In this document: piece after piece, positions 11,601 to 23,600 of the stretch | Numbering within the stretch: position 1 is the stretch's first letter | Layout of the letters: every line of letters starts with the position of its first letter | From: Tretioscincus oriximinensis | Lineage: Eukaryota; Chordata; Lepidosauria; Squamata; Gymnophthalmidae | Assembly: GCA_022410635.1 (NCBI GenBank) | Contig: JAJVDF010000298.1 | Span: forward strand, 380,810 to 444,809 | Reading direction: 5' to 3' | Length of the DNA: 64,000 nucleotides | The notes under the pieces: generated by a model | The model's input: only the letters and a program-made list of their open reading frames with translations | Told to the model about the DNA's origin: nothing | The model's database searches: none | Made by a program: the position numbers and the translations under genes

Positions 11601-14600
11601 ATACGACTGAATGCAGTGAAATGTGTAATAATAATGTTGTGTTCAGAGCATCCTTTTCACATGGGACACAGTAAAAGTGCATGGATTTACATGCTTAGCA
11701 TCTAGCATAATTTTCTCTTCTAGGCTGAGGTATGTTCTGGAACAGTAGCAGAAGTAATCCAGTCTGTTGTGAATGGTGCAGATGGTTGCATCTTCTGCTT
11801 TGGCCATGTCAAGCTTGGTGAGTTCCCAAATTCATTATAGTTAATTACTATGTCAGTCTGGTAATTACATGCTGTCAGCTCCTGGAACAATAAACCTGGA
11901 GTATATGAATAGATTAGAATTTCTTTTTAATTAGCTTTGCAAACTTCTCCTGCTTTATTTCTGTGCTGGGACTTTAAGTTACTTTTAAAAACACACACAC
12001 ATTCGTTCACTTCAAAAAGAGAAAGAATAGGAAGGCAGCCTCTCCATAGATGTTTTTTTTTGCACAGCTCCATAAGGCCTTGAGAAATTAATTGGCTTTA
12101 GGCAATAGGGAAAATAAACAAGAAAAAAAAGTTAACCACAGAGAGAGAAATTATAACTGAGTCAATACCAAAGGATTAATAACAACATACGTAAAGCCAC
12201 TTTATACATCTGTTCTTTCCCATTGTCTGTTAAAGTATGTGGCATTAGCTTTAATCTGAGGGCATTTCTGAATCATAAGAGTATGTTTCCAGTTCCCCTA
12301 TGTGCTGTTGTTGCAAACCAGATGGCATCTGCTTATGTTTGTGAAATTACTATACATATTGATGCTGGGGAGCATGGAAAAGCCAACTTCAGAACTGAAG
12401 AAATGTTTCAGATTGTTGGATTTCAATTGATAGATAGTTGCAGGGAACGTCAGATCCTCTAGAACTGAGATAGGGAACCTAAGGCTCAGAGGCAGGATCT
12501 GACCTGCAGCATGCTCCCTGAGGAACCATTTGGTCCAGCACCCAGCATGGACCAAATGAATAACCTAGAACAAATAACCTAGGAGAAGAAGAACTGGGTT
12601 TTTATACCCTTCGTTTATCACCCAAAGGGTCTTAAAGTGGCTTAAAACGTTTTTGTTTTTTTCCCCAAAGGCATACATTCTAACTTCCCCATCACATTGT
12701 GGTGGAGCCTATTCATTTAATCGCAGTGCTTTCAAACAGCTAACCTGGCTGAAGCTGAGGCCAGCAGAGGGCGCTCTCCGTGGCTGACATGTGGGCCACA
12801 AACTCTGCTCTTTCTGTTGAAAGGCAGAGAAAGATGGAGGATTTTAAACACTGTGCCTCTTACCTCTTAGCCTTCTGTATCTAATAATAGTTCCTCAATT
12901 TTAAAAAACATGGAGTGAAATACAAAAACAGGAGGGAGAGAGGAAGGCAAGGGGGAAGGGCAAGAGGCATTGAAAACTGCAATTCTGTGAGATTGGGTGA
13001 AGAAGGGGGTGTGGCCTGGGCAGGAGGGGATGTAGCCTGAGGTAGGGTGGGGAACATGTAAGGCCCTTATGTTACAAATATCCATATAGCCTCTGGCAGA
13101 AAAAGGGTTCCCCACCCTTGCTTTAGAAGAAGATATTTCAGTATACCTTGCGTTCACAGCCAAGGGCCATTTTGAGTGATGTTTTGGCTGTTTGTCCTGC
13201 CACGGAGGTGCCTTCTAGAGGGCTTGTGTGACGCTCAGGCTCTTAAGCCTTTTCTAATCAATTTTCCCCTGACCGTTCCTTCTCTTCCTTCTTTCAGTCT
13301 GTCCCTGTAGAAGAACACCAGATTATCTTTGAGAATCAAATGGAGAAGGGTTGCCATAAAAAAAAATCTGAACAGAGAACTTGCAAGGGTGTGTGTGTCT
13401 CTTAGAGACTAACAAGAAAAATATAACAAATAAATACCTGTGTTAATCTAGATCCAGAAAATCTAGCACGCAGATCTTGTAAGACTTTAGACCAGCAAGA
13501 AAAAAGTAGGTGGCATAGGCTTTGATAGACAAGTTGACTTCTTCACCTACTTGTAGAAGTAGAATTGGCTATGAAAGCACATGCCACTTAGAGTGATACA
13601 GGATCCCTTGCGAGAAAAAAAATTGCAGGATGAGCTTTTGTAGCAAGGTCTTCGTGTTCAGATATTCTCTTGTAGGCCTCAGAAGCAGATTTATTTACAA
13701 AACCTCATTCTACCTACCTTTTGCTTGTTAATGTGCTAAGTGACCTTTGCTAGACTAACACAGCTACTTCTTTGATATATACCACTGAAGACTGATAATT
13801 GCAACTTTATCAGATTCAGAAGATGGTGCAGGCTGTTGGACAGGATATTTTAGTTTAATCCGTGCATCAGTTTTGAAGTTTGTGCAGCTGTAGAACCAAT
13901 TTAGGGAACCTCTGAAAAGTCTGAGGGCCAAGGGAATCCATGATGATGGTGTGGCCTCATTGTTGTAGAACTAGGTGCCTTGTAGTGTAGTGGACCACGA
14001 TCCCATCCTTAGTGGACAGACCATGGTAGCAGGGGGCAAGGTCTCCCTTAGACATCTCTAGTGAATAGAAGGAAAACTCTCAGGACATTAGCCAATCCAA
14101 TCTACCGGTAACTATTGAAGCACCCAATGGATCTGCTCGGAAGCTACTGGTATACATTTGATAGAGCAATTACGTTTCCTCTTTTTTCCAGGCAAGTCCT
14201 ACACGATGTTTGGAAAAGATAATTCCACGCAAAGCCTGGGCATTGTTCCTTGTGCTATATCCTGGCTATTCAAACTAATCAATGAGCGCAAGGAGAAGAC
14301 TGGGACTCGTTTTTCAATTCGAGTGTCTGCTGTGGAGATCAGTGNCAAAGATGAAAACCTTCAGGATTTGTTAGCTGAAGTAGCCACAGGCAGCCTGCAG
14401 GACGGTCAGTCCCCAGGAGTTTATCTGCAAGAGGATCCAATATGTGGAACGCAGGTATAATAAGATAGATTTGAAAGCCTGGTTTTTCTTTGTTGCTTAA
14501 CATTTTTTTTNAAAAAACCCTCTTTTTATCTGACAGCCATTTTTAAAGATGATCTTTTTAATTGCTTTTCCATTTTTAATCCCCGGTCCCAGAGTGTACA

Positions 14601-17600
14601 TATTTGTTTCCATTAGCGCCCTTGAGGCTTACTTTTTTTAGTGAGAAGGGATCTCTCACCCTCGTCTTAATTAGTGGTTTTCATATTTATATTCTAGCTT
14701 CAAAATCAAAGTGAGTTGCGAGCTCCAACAGCAGAGAAAGCAGCTTTTTTCCTAGATGCTGCCCTGGCCGCTAGGAGCACCAGCAAACCAGAATGTGATG
14801 AAGACGACCGAAGGAATTCGCACATGCTTTTCACCCTTCATGTATACCAGTATCGCATGGAAAAAAGTGGCAAAGGAGGAAGTATGTCCATTCAACTTGA
14901 ATCCAAGTTGTTTTTGAGTCAGTGTTGTTTAGAAGGGTAGCTTGCTTTGTAACACAGATACAATGCAGAGTCTGATCAGTATTAATCAAGATATAGTACT
15001 AAGAAGACACTTTCTGTACCAGCATGCAAATTGCAGGATGCCAGCCCAGGATGGAATCTTGTGTAGGTTCCTGTGAAAAAGGACATAAATGGGATTGACG
15101 TAAAAAAATACATCCTTGTTTTTTATGACAATTTTGTTATAGATGATCTTCTGTTGTGGAATATTCATCTTGCTATTAATACAAAAGATATCTCTGGGTT
15201 CAAGATTCTGAGCTGTACCATTGGTCCTTATGCACTCGGGATGTTGAATTAGGCAATAGGGTGTATGAGAGCGTGTGCGCAATGACCCAACTATTCACCA
15301 ACAGAGGAGAGGCAGGACAGGAGGAAGAGGAGGAGGTGTGAGGACAAGGTGGGTTGGGGTGGCAACTGCCAGCTGTAGCATCTACAGCTTCAGACAATAC
15401 CTCCAGGTCTGCTGTTATACTTGAGGATTGAGAGCAACGGGAGCCACAGGAGGTAAGACAAACCCAATTTTCCAGCTAGTTAAGCATAATTCCGCTGTCT
15501 TTATTGCCCTAGGCAGTAAATGTAGCACTATCTTTAATCTTCAACATTTGAATTACTGTATGTTAGGACTGAGATATAGACCCTAGACCACAGTGTCCAT
15601 GGGCTTCAATAGACAATCCATAACATATTTGGCTATGAGCCCTGTGATGTTCTCACTGTTGGAACCCTCAGCGCAAGCTCTGTGCTAGAAAACAGGGGTG
15701 GTGGGAGTAGGACTAAGTGGCAGGTTTGAAAACCCACTGACTTCTGCTTCTTTTTGAGATTCCACAGTAAAATATAAAACGGACACCTTTGTTTGGTATA
15801 AGACTCAGAAGCAGATAGTCATAGGTTTAATCCCTGTTGTGTCCACAAATGAACATAGTCACAAGCCACCTCTGAATGCACCAGTAAAATTGCATGGGTG
15901 TGTAATGGAGTTGACCCTGACTTGGTGACAGGTACAGAGTGTGATCTGGAGTTTTGTTCCTCTCAGTGTCAGGTGGACGCAGCCGTTTACATCTCATTGA
16001 CCTGGGAAGCTGTGAAAAAGTGCTGAACAAAAGTCGAGATGGTGGTGGTTCTGCTTGCTTATCTTTGCCTGCGTTGGGCAGTGTCATTCTGGCTTTAATT
16101 AACGGTGCCAAGCATGTACCATACAAGTAAGTGATTTTTTCTGTGCTTGCCAAACATGTGGTCTCCAGTGATCCTTGAGTGAAGTCCTTCCTCTGCCATA
16201 CACTGCTCTGTAGGCCTTAACTGAAGTTCATACAACATGAGCAAGTCTTAATTGGCTCCAATGGGACATTTGCCAGAACATTGTGATTTTAAACAAAGTG
16301 GGAAGATTATATCTATCTAGAGACCCAGGAGTTTCTGATCTGGTTCATAGGTTTTTCTTCAGTCTGCTTATGGCCACTTTTTATACCAGGCCTTATTCTG
16401 GATTAGATACCAGAACAGGGACTGTCTTTCACATGTTTATGCAGACTGCAGCAGGCCATGGGTGGAGCTTTCAGAAGGCAGATTCTTATTCCACAGATGA
16501 AATTAGAGAGTTCCTCTTATTCCTAATGGGGATAGAGTCCCATCTCTTTCAGATCAGTAGAACTAAAATAATCCATATTCAAAGTCTGTTTTGCTAAATT
16601 AGGAATGGAATGCTTTCCCCAAGCAATGAGCTCAGCAATGTGCTGTCACAGTTAAACTGTATTCTGTTCTACTTGATTACAGTCTAATGTAAAATATTAA
16701 TTATAAAATGTTCACACGGTAGCCTATTCTTCAACCCCACCCACTCCTACCTTCACTGGAGTTCTGCAAAGGTCCCAACTTCCTGAAACCTTTGAAACCA
16801 ACACTTGCCATTTACACAGCACTGTCTGCAAAATAGTTGCTCGGATTCTACATGAAGTCCTGAACTCCATTCTTTGCCCAAAATTTCAGTATGTGATACA
16901 ACAAATGTTTCTGGTTCAAATACAGAAGATACTCTTCTACAAAAATGCAGAGAGATTCCAGGTTGGATGGCCATCTTGGTTAAAAACTCAATAAATAAAT
17001 TAGCCAAAGAGAAATACACAAAATTAAAACAAATGAAATTAAAATTACTTTTTTAAATGGTATAGAACACCTGCATTATTAACCCATTATGTAAGAAACA
17101 TCTCACCACATTGTTGGCATCGCAATTTAGCAACAGGAGATGCTTTTCACTTATGGTGGCAGTGTGGCAACGAGCAACGATTTTGGAGTATAATTGGGAC
17201 CATAATAAATGTCATTCTGAGGAAGGATATTACCTGAGATAAGAAAAAGTGTGTATTTCTTTATTTTGACGATTTAACTCTGTCGCCAGTGGAGGGAAAT
17301 ATTGGGCTGAAAAGATGAGACAAAATAATCTGTCAAAAATTGGATCACATGTGTTAGATATAATGAAGTTTGATTTATTAAGACAACATAGATGGATATA
17401 CTACAGGGTATTAATAAGATANGATGGAAAAATGAAATGGGAGAAGCTAATACAATATATCAACACTACATGTGATACTGTCTGGTGTTTATATTGATTT
17501 TAATGACAATAAAGTTTTTTTTTATAAAAAAAATCTCCTTTGCCCAAATTGTGAAAGGTTTCTGCAGGTTTGGAGATAAGGAAGAGCAATATTATGGCTG

Positions 17601-20600
17601 CCTCCAGATGTTGAGATGAAAATGCAGGAATCTGTTTAGATCCTGCCGTTGGTTCTGTCTGTCCCTGCCAAAGGGCAGAGCAAAATTGCAGGACAAGTGT
17701 ACACCCTTGCGTGTTTGGGTGCTTGTTCCCACAAGGCTGCTGTTTTCACCTGAGTATTTCAATGGCAGAAAATACTCAGAAGTGATTGTCGTTTCCATGC
17801 ACGCCCAGAAGTCATTTCTTGCCCACCTGTCTTTGCCATTTCGTGACTTAAGATCAGAGGAAGAAGCATTCAGACAAGTAAACCCATCTCACTGTTCAGG
17901 GGACCCTCACAGTAGAATCTTAGAGTTGGAAGGGACCTCCAGGGTCATTGGGTCCAACCCCCTGCTCAGTAGGTATTTATTTTTCCTGAATAACAGAGCA
18001 TGAGAATCTTTTTTTGGGAATTCAGACAAAGCCCTGGGATAATCCAACATTTGAGGATGAGTCTGGATGGGATCTTTGTGGGGCTCCGGTGAAGATAGCC
18101 ATGGGGTTGTCTAACAGTCAGGGTGATAAACCAGTGGAAGAGGTTGCCACAGTTCTCCTTCACTGGAAGCCTTCAGAGACTGGACAGTCATNTGTCTGAG
18201 ATGGTTTAGTGAATCCTGCATTGAGCAGGGGCTGATGACCCTGGAGGGCCCTTCCATCTCTATAATTCTATGATTCTTTGAAGAGGCTGTAATTTAACCT
18301 TCAGTTTGATCTGCAGGGTTGTTCAGCTTTCCCCAAAGTGGGATTGAGAAAATGTAGCCAAGTTGAATTTCATTTCTTTTTGTCTTTATTTTTTACTAGA
18401 GAAGGATCTTGATGGGCTCTCAGTGTGAGCTTTTGAGTCATCAGCATTCTTACAGTTCAGCATTCTAACAGTGCTGATAGATTATCTATTTCTTCCCCTG
18501 TTGTTTTCCATAGGGACAGCAAACTGACAATGCTTTTGAGGGAGTCCCTTGGAAACATCAACTGTAGGACAACCATGTTGGCTCACATTTCAGATTCTCC
18601 AGGAAATTATGCAGAAAGTCTCATGACAATCCAGCTTGCTTCCCGCATTCACAGGATGAGGAAAAAGAAGTCCAAGGTTGGTGTGCAAAACCAGAGAAAC
18701 AGTGTTTGATTTGGTTGGGCTGTATATGGAATTCTCTTTCTTGTAGATAGTATGGAAGTCCCAGACAATACATTTTCATTGTTTGTATTTGACTTGGGAA
18801 GCCGTACCTGCTTCTGTCAAACCTCTGAGAAGAGAAGATGCTGTATATTCTTTCTGAATCCATTTTGTATTCTGTTTTTCTTCCACAGTGGGACTCAAGC
18901 AATGTTATGTGTTGTTTTCAGAAATTCATGCATGAGCTTCATTATAGAATATCTGAAATTACAATTTTTATTTTTAGTTTTGATATAGCAAGTTGCACAT
19001 ATTTCAGACTGTTAGTTTTGATAAATTGATGGTATCACATGTTTTAAGAGTAAGCGTTGAGGTTTCTGAGCTCTAATTCAGATGTCACTTTTCCATGATT
19101 TAAAATCTGACGCCTATAGGAAGTGATTAAAAACATACAAATCAGGAAATCCCAGCTTGACTGATCCATTAGAACTTACCATATGTTTGCTGTAAACCAA
19201 GCCCTGAGATAGTACACCATGTGCTAACAAAATGCCTTCTTTCAGCTTGACTTGTGAATTAGTTTTGGAAGCAGTGAAGATTTTAATAACTATAGGCAAT
19301 ATGTAAAGAGGGAAGGGCAATCCTTGGAAAATACTGGCCCGTTCTGCACCAAGTCTTACTGAGATTAAACCCCTACTAGTGGGCTAAGTCTGTGTCCATC
19401 CGTCCCCACACACTGGTGCTGACACTTCTGCCCCCTTCTGTCTCTTCCCATGCCTCCCTCCCACCCTCTCTGCCATATCTTCTGACTCTTTTCCCTTCCA
19501 TTCCCAGCACTGAGTCTTTTTTTCCAACCTTCCACCTTCGTGTTCCTTCTCCCTTTGGTCCATAACTTCATATCTTAAAGTACATTCCCTCACATAGTAC
19601 ATCATGCTTTACACCATGATATGGACTTCATGGATAAAGTTGAAAAAATTGTCCCTACCAGGATAAAATGGAACATTGCTACAGGAAAGATTTAACCCAA
19701 TAAATGCATCACCAGACTCAACAGCATAGAACTTGAACTCTTAAGTTGATGTGGATTTTTTGGTGGGGAATTATTTTTCTTTTATCAGGACGATTGTCAC
19801 TTTGCCTTCTCACTGGTTATGCAAGAGCAGAGCATAAAAAAGAAATAGGGAAGCTTTTTGAACCACAGAGTTGGAAGGGGAACATAGATAGGCAGAATCC
19901 AACTCTTTGTTCGACATAAGAATCAGAGTTAAAACATACTATTCTGCAGTTAATATACTTAATGCTAAATATATAGCATTAAATTCTCTTGTTTTGTACA
20001 ATTGACAGTATGCATCCAGCTCATCGGGAGGAGAAAGCTCATGTGAAGAAGGCCATGTACGAAGACCTCCTCACCTGAGACCTTTCCATCCTAGGACCGT
20101 GGCTCTTGATCCTGATATTCCTGTGCTGAACTTTTCAAGTGAGCCTGATTATTCTTCGAGCAGTGAACAATCCTGTGACACTGTCATCTATGTGGGTCCC
20201 AATGGTACTACTTTGTCAGATCGGGAGCTGACGGATAATGAAGGCCCTCCAGAGTTTGTCCCTATCATCCCTTCTCTGAACAAGAAACGGAACAAAGACA
20301 ACTGTAGTCCTGCAAAAAGCTTTGATAAAGACCATTTTAAGTGCAATACATTTGCAGAGTTGCAGGAGAGGTTGGAATGCATTGATGGCAGTGAAGAACC
20401 TATTAAATTTCCAGGTGGAGATTTATCTTCCAACAGCGTGGTCTCAGGAGGGGCAGAAAATGGACAGTCTAGACCAAAGCCACCCTCTCCTCCTGAAGGA
20501 CCTAAAAAACCTGCTTTCCAGGAAACAGAATCTCCCCCAAAGGCTCCCAACCTACACTTCCAGCACAATGGAGAGAAAAAGAATCCTCCCTTAAAAACAG

Positions 20601-23600
20601 AGCTTGCCAAGCAGCAGCCCATACCTGAAGAAAAGGGAATAGTTTTGTATGCAGAGAAAGACGTAGATATGGAATATAACTCATTACCAGTATCTATAAT
20701 TACAGGAGATCAAGAGCCAAACCAGATCAGCGCTGAACCAGTTGTCAAAGAAAAATCAACTTATTTAAAGAGACCTCTGCCAAGTCCTGCCCCTCCACCT
20801 CCCCAGCAGCAGAAGTCTCTTAGAAGTTACCTGGAAGTCGACCACAGCAATTCAATCAGAACTCCACCTGTGGGAATGAGCAAGCAAGTGGCTGGTGAAT
20901 GTGAATTTAACCCTGAAGGAAACTCATTTTCAACAATGAGCAGCAGCGAACATCAAGGAGATGGTGTTGAGGTGCATAGGTTCAGGTCATCTTTCCGAGG
21001 GAGATGCTTTGACCGGGACATATTGACAACTACAGTCACTTTACAGCAGCCTGTGGAGCTCAATGGAGAAGATGAACTTGTCTTCACAGTCGTTGAGGAA
21101 TTGTCCATCAGTGGTATCTTGGATAATGGAAGACCTGCAAGCATTATTAGCTTTAATAGTGACTGTTCATTGCAAGCCCTTGCTTCTGGTTCTAGGCCGG
21201 TTAGCATCATCAGTAGTATAAACGATGAGTTTGATGCTTATACCTCCCAAGCAAGTGCCACTGGTGTCAACATCGATATCGTTGTGCCCCTTCCAGATGA
21301 TCCCTTCTCTAGCAGCAGCAGGCGTTCCTCCATCAGTTCATGGTTGAGTGAGGTCAGCATCTGTACAATGGAAAGTGGTGGAGGCCAACCGGGTGGTGGT
21401 TTCTTTACACAGTCATCTTATGATTGCAGCAAATCTGAGAAGGCTTTTTACTTGGATTCTCCCAATGCTTCTGTTCCTTTGAATGATAGTGGCTTTTGCT
21501 TTTCAGAGATGGAGAGTGAGAGCATACTTTCCAGCAAAGCATCATCAGGCATCAACAGAGGTCTGCAAAACTCTGACTTAACCAAAGCTTCTCAGATACC
21601 AAGTGCTCTTTGCATCACCGATCAGCCAGCAAAAATTAGACCTTCTAACTCTCAGAACACACCGGTGATAGAAACAATACACTCCAGTCTTCCCCGGAGG
21701 ACAAAAACTACCTCATCTTCAACCCACAGCAATGATTCTCTCAGTTACAAGGAACTACAAAAGTCACGTGTGATGTTTGAAGACCCTTGGCTGGTTCGGG
21801 CAGATGATTATTTTGACAAAAATGCTATTGAGTTGTCAGCATCTTCTGATTCTCATATACCCATTGCTGAGAAGCAGCTGGCAAAGGTAGCCCAACATTT
21901 CAACAGCTCAGCTAAGCCAACAAAATCCCAGACGATGCTTGCATGCTCACAAAGAATCGTAGATGGTTGTGAGATGGCTTGCAAACCTTCCAATGGAACT
22001 GCTAAAAAACCAGAAGCCCCCACAAAAATGCCCCAGCTCAGAAGAGGAGCTACAACTTTGGGTGTGGTTCCATCAACACACAATAGTGGTACAAGTACAG
22101 AAAGCCTGAGCAGAGGAAGTTCTGAAACATCTTTTTCTACTGGTAGCCTGAAAAAGAAGAATGGACCACAAAAGTCTAGCATGTTGCCCAGGCCAAGTGG
22201 AACAGGACCTCCAGCACCTCCTGTGCGCAAATCAAGCCTTGAGCAGAAAAATGGTGCTACAGCAACCAACAGTGCCAAATCTTCAGGGCTGGATTCTGCT
22301 AGGACTACTGCAATAAAAATGGAAGATGAGATTGATGCGCGATTAAGAGCTGGCGCATGTTCTACTGAAAATGTCAGCAGTAGATGTAATCTCAAAGGAG
22401 AGCACTCTTTACCAAAGGCCACTTCAAGTTTAAAGGCCAAGACATCGAAAAGTGAACCTGTCCATCGATATGGGAGCCACATGTCCCTTGAAAGGTGCGA
22501 CAGTCTGACATCTGTTGGGTCCAAGGGAAATCTGAACAGGGAAAATGGCAGTAGCAGTATTAGCAATGGCAGAAATGGCCGCCTGGTCCCCAGGCTAGGA
22601 GTCCCTCCTGTCCATTCTGGCCTGACACCTTCTCCATCATATACTACACCTCTGCCCTGTAAAAATAATCAGACCAAAAGTGCAGCAACCCCCAAAATTC
22701 CTGCTAATGCAAATAAGGGCCGCAGCCTTTCAGCTACTGGATCCAAATCACTGAGCTCATCGGTTAAATCTTTAGCCCAGTCGGCTGGGAAGACCTCCAA
22801 CATTCCCAGTTTGAGTGGGAAAGCAACCCCACGTTCTGTGCAAGGCGTAAGCAGCAAACCTGGTCGGGGAACCATTATGGGAACTAAGCAGGCTATTAGG
22901 GCAGCCAACAGTCGTGTGAACGAGCTAGCATCTGGAAGTCCAGTCAAAATGAGCCATTTCCGGGTCTCGACAGACTCTGATAGTGGTAATGACAGTGGAA
23001 TTAATCTGAGTGATGAAAGGTCACAGATGCTGGCTCTGCCTTCTCCATACAGCAAGATAACTGCCCCAAGGAGGCCTCAGCGCTACAGTAGTGGCCATGG
23101 GAGTGATAACAGCAGCGTCCTTAGCGGGGAACTACCACCAGCAATGGGTCGGACTGCTCTTTTCTATCACAGCGGTGGCAGCAGTGGTTACGAAAGCATG
23201 ATTCGTGATAGTGAAGCTACTGGCAGTGCCTCCTCAGCGCATGATTCCATGAGTGAAAGTGGGATGTCTTCACCAGGGCGTATGAGAAGTTTGAAGTCGC
23301 CAAAGAAAAGATCAACAGGTAAAAAAGCACATTCAGCCTTTCATATAAGATCTTTTGTTTCTTGGAGTTTCAACGTCTTTCAAGGCTTGAAATGATATCA
23401 GAGTTACCTTTCCACAAATAAAACCCAAAGGATCCAGTTACAAATAGCCTCACTATCAGAGGATCTCCTTGGACAAGCGGGACTCCTGTCGTCCAATGAG
23501 ATCCTATGTGGTGGAAGAAGGCATGCGGCATGGAGGCAAGAGAAGGAGTTGGAACAGGGCTCACAATAGTTCTGTGCCTTAGTCACAGTTGTAGCAAATG

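Larger units (their letters stand above)
8652..11723 (+). other. KIF26A intron; unique AT-rich block then LINE fragments
   Basis: Positions 8,652-9,060 look unique, with homeodomain-like sites (ttaattactg, gctaattaatagtc). An L2-like 3' end (9,120-9,500, - strand) follows. CR1/L3-like fragments lie at 10,080-10,245 (+) and 10,508-10,970 (-). Nothing recognisable is seen in 10,975-11,720 apart from an N at 11,251. Confidence 0.6.
11818..14191 (+). other. KIF26A intron with a hAT-type element and a dispersed repeat
   Basis: The first 120 bases hold several TAATTA cores (ttaattactat, ggtaattacatg, tttaattagc) and look unique. A hAT-like element occupies 12,465-13,120 and a diverged dispersed repeat lies at 13,400-13,775. 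I see nothing further in 11,950-12,460 or 13,780-14,190. Confidence 0.55.
16127..18513 (+). other. KIF26A intron with L1 and CR1 fragments
   Basis: It holds an L1 3' end (about 16,985-17,530) and CR1 3' pieces (17,912-17,985 on -, 18,105-18,285 on +). The first 850 bases and the last 230 bases show nothing recognisable. Confidence 0.6.

Noticed and set aside
20188..20622. Open frame of 144 codons on the - strand
   Set aside because: It is the antisense shadow of the giant KIF26A exon. The same holds for - strand frames at 21,853-22,566 and 22,669-23,055.
23319..23395. Extension of the giant exon to the stop at 23,395
   Set aside because: A good donor lies at 23,319 and the split Gly codon joins in frame to 28,299 with the conserved RRRLIPAP block. 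Intron retention is possible but unsupported.
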